A DNA stretch of 64,000 bases from assembly GCA_026874595.1 (NCBI GenBank), contig CM049309.1:30629033-30693032 (forward strand), in the 5' to 3' direction. Within the stretch, counting starts at the first letter, position 1. The number at the start of each line of letters is the position of its first letter. Of the stretch, positions 61,421-64,000 are shown piece after piece. A model generated the notes under the pieces. It saw nothing but the letters and a program-made list of their open reading frames with translations. It did not search any database and was not told the DNA's origin. Position numbers and translations under genes: made by a program. This stretch comes from Sipunculus nudus. Taxonomy: Eukaryota > Annelida > Sipuncula > Golfingiida > Sipunculidae.

Positions 61421-64000
61421 TATTGTCATCCATCATATTTGTACTTAAATGAAAGAGAAAAACGTCAAGTGTTGTTCTAACATGTGACCAAGATCCAAAC
61501 TGGCGCGAACGCAGACTTGTTGGAAAAAATATAAAAATGATTGACTTTCACTCACGTGGCCTTGTTACGTGGGCCCTGGTAACATGTCGGCTGCGAGAGT
61601 AAAATCAGACACCTACGCTAAATTCATCAGAAATCGGTAAATTACCAAATGTTGGCAATCAATCCTGGTGACAAAATCAAGTGCAGTGTGTTTACAGATT
61701 TAACTTCCGTTAAACATTTCCAAGATCATATATTATCCCCTTTTTTATTGGTTTAACTTGTGACCAATGATCGCCGTCCGACTGACTGACGCGTCTGACA
61801 GACACCACGCACGTGATCTGCGTGACCTCCTTACTGTGTCATGTACTGGCACTTGAAAACCATTTTTAACCGATATCATATAATAAAATGAGTATTTATT
61901 TTAAATATTAACATATTTTCTTAACTAAAAATCGAAGATACTGTCATATATCATGTCGTATATATATGTGATGTCTGATTGTTTACTAGTGATCATTTCT
62001 GTGCCAAACATTCTATGTACAATCGTAATCGGGCACAATCGGCCGTGCACAAGAACTGTCAATCATTCTAAGAGGCTTTTTGGATTGAAAATAAAATTAA
62101 TACCGTCTTAAATTAGAAACAGCCAGATATTATATGGATATAGTTAATTTTCCAGTGTAAAATATAAAGATAACTTTATACTCCATGAAATATTGAAGTA
62201 ATTATTTTACGACGTACGTGGATCGAACTGTACGCCTATACACCCAGATCCTTGAATATGTAAAACAAGACAGTAAGTGACTTATACGCTTGAACAAATA
62301 TGTATTAATACGGTTTTAACACATACTGAACAGATTTTACAAATTTTTATATGTGTAGTACTTCCTGTATATGTATAGGCTACATGTGTACGTGCACGTG
62401 TGCGCGCATTTGTGTGTGTGTGTATATATATAGGCCTATGTGCGTATTATAATTTTCATTAGTGATTGAAAAAAGCACCAGTAGTTGTCACTGCCAGTGA
62501 AACAGATTTTCGGCGGAGCTGCAAAACATCCTTAAATATATATGGCACATAGCAAACTAAATTTTAAAAATATAACCTATTATATTATGAATTGAAGTAA
62601 ATAATTTTTTTTGTAATACGTTTGCCTATAACAGGCTATTCATTGTTGTAAGGAACAGTTATAAATGTGTGTACCTTTTAAACATAAAATCTGATCACTA
62701 ATACCAGAACTTATAACTCCTTTTTATATTTCATCCATGAAAGTTTCTCAAATCGGGTTCATTCGCCGCCTATATTCATAAAAAATACATAACGTATACC
62801 GCAGACTGCATATATATCGCATATACCGTACGTGCACCCGGTATAAACGCCGCTTTATATTGATATCGCTCTCAAAACCCAGTCAACGCTTGCATGCATG
62901 GCCCAGGGATTAAATATGGAAAATGTGTCGTGGTCATGATAATCCTTTAAAGTCATACGGCGGAGTCAGTCTCAGTCATGATACATGCAAGAAAATGAAT
63001 AAAATGCATTCGCCAATCTTAAATTAGAAGATATATAGCGTATATATATATAGTGACGGTGACACAGTGAAAGTAAAATATTAAGACCAAAGATGCGGAC
63101 TTTCGATATGCATGCGCATGGTGTATTCAAAATGACGATCGAGAAACCATGCAGGTGGACAAATTAGACTGAAATCTAATTGTACCTTTCCATTGCTGTA
63201 AAATAAGATTTAAAAGACGCAGGTATACAAATATATCTATATTGCAAAATGTTTGATGGCTTTGTCTCAAACTTGCCCCTTTCGAAGACCTAAAATACCA
63301 CAGGGTGTCGGCTTCTATTTTTACCCACCGACCTGGTCATTTTCACGTGTGATTGACAGTTTTATTAGCACAAGGAAATTTTCCTATCACACAGAAGATT
63401 TTAGCGGAAAGACAGCACACAACATGTGGCCAACCAGACGGGGATTCGGAGTGAAAATTACTACTTTAAATTGGCATCTATAACATTAATCATCAAAGGA
63501 TAATGACATCATTTACAATGTTCGGGAACCGAACGACATGTATAATTGCCAGGTGTAGGTCATGGTCCGCGTCTCTACAGCTGACGGGACTTGTGAATAC
63601 AAAATAAATAAATAAACAAACACCCAAGAGATCATAACTTATTAGAAGTTTTTGGAACATTCCAGGTGCTTCTTAAGAATTATTGAATTGTTGCTGCATA
63701 TTGTTTTATAATTACTTGGAACTCTGCCTCTCCGTGAAATCACCACCTTGCAGCCTGGGGAGACCGCATGCTTTCCTGCTGAAGCTGAAGTTTTATCAGC
63801 AGTGCATGATTTCTGACTATATGAGGGCTTAAATGTACAAAGTTGCATACATAGGTTACCAGATTAGCAAAATGATTTGAAGTTAGGTCTCGTGTATACA
63901 GCTAGTTAACCAAGGAATTGCATGTGCATCTCAAAATTATTAAATAAATTTTCTACTTTTCTTCAAGTGAAGTTGAATTAAATAAATGTAATTATATATT
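61421..64000. other. Downstream non-coding flank
   Basis: AT-rich, with a short GTGTGTGTGTATATATA microsatellite near 62411-62430 and TATATATATA near 63043. The short frames at 63253-63483 and 63642-63848 have no recognisable motif. No gene can be supported. Confidence 0.4.

Noticed and set aside
61201-63848. Short frames after the gene (66-76 codons)
   Set aside because: Low-quality frames in repeat or AT-rich flank with no motif, splice or neighbour support.

Overview
The window is eukaryotic. It holds one multi-exon gene on the + strand, spread over about 50 kb and interrupted by large introns full of tandem arrays, dispersed repeats and two transposable elements. Repeats with the ends AGCTCAGCTGA and TCAGCTGAGC, short Ca/ACC-rich families carrying a GGTGGCRCCACC motif, and the protein itself suggest a marine invertebrate, most likely a mollusc. 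The taxon is an inference and was not searched.

The gene encodes a ferric-chelate reductase 1 (FRRS1)-like protein: a DOMON domain followed by a cytochrome b561 transmembrane core. I can place 11 successive coding exons between 9679 and 59997, plus one extra alternative exon. All junctions have GT/AG borders and all phases agree. They give 427 C-terminal residues ending in a stop. The 5' exons (signal peptide, possible Reeler domain) are not seen and probably lie upstream of the window. Two 100-nt exons (46532-46631 and 49488-49587) encode alternative versions of the same fourth-haem-ligand segment. They cannot both be included without a frameshift, so they look mutually exclusive.

Region by region: 1-8260 is upstream repeat-rich DNA; 8262-9650 is a 34-bp minisatellite running into the 3' splice site of the first visible exon; 9679-18911 holds the DOMON exons, with a 278-bp array, a 41-bp array and a 2,075-bp TA-flanked inverted-repeat transposon in the introns; 18968-25647 is a complete but frame-broken Ty3/gypsy-type LTR retrotransposon on the - strand with the integrase before the reverse transcriptase (Gmr1-like order); 25648-26977 is a 15-bp array; 27207-28138 holds two membrane exons; 28402-45909 is a 17.5-kb array of a 42-bp unit whose last copy forms the 3' splice site of the next exon; 45910-52961 holds further membrane exons; 53112-59945 is a 6.8-kb array of a 58-bp unit made of the acceptor plus the first 41 coding bases of the last exon; 59998-64000 is 3' UTR and flank.

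The most striking pattern is that several arrays of unrelated sequence are anchored at splice junctions of the same gene, three of them merging into the 3' splice site. The terminal-exon array offers about 118 copies of one acceptor in tandem. Whether this affects splicing, or is only unequal exchange at these sites, cannot be told from sequence alone.
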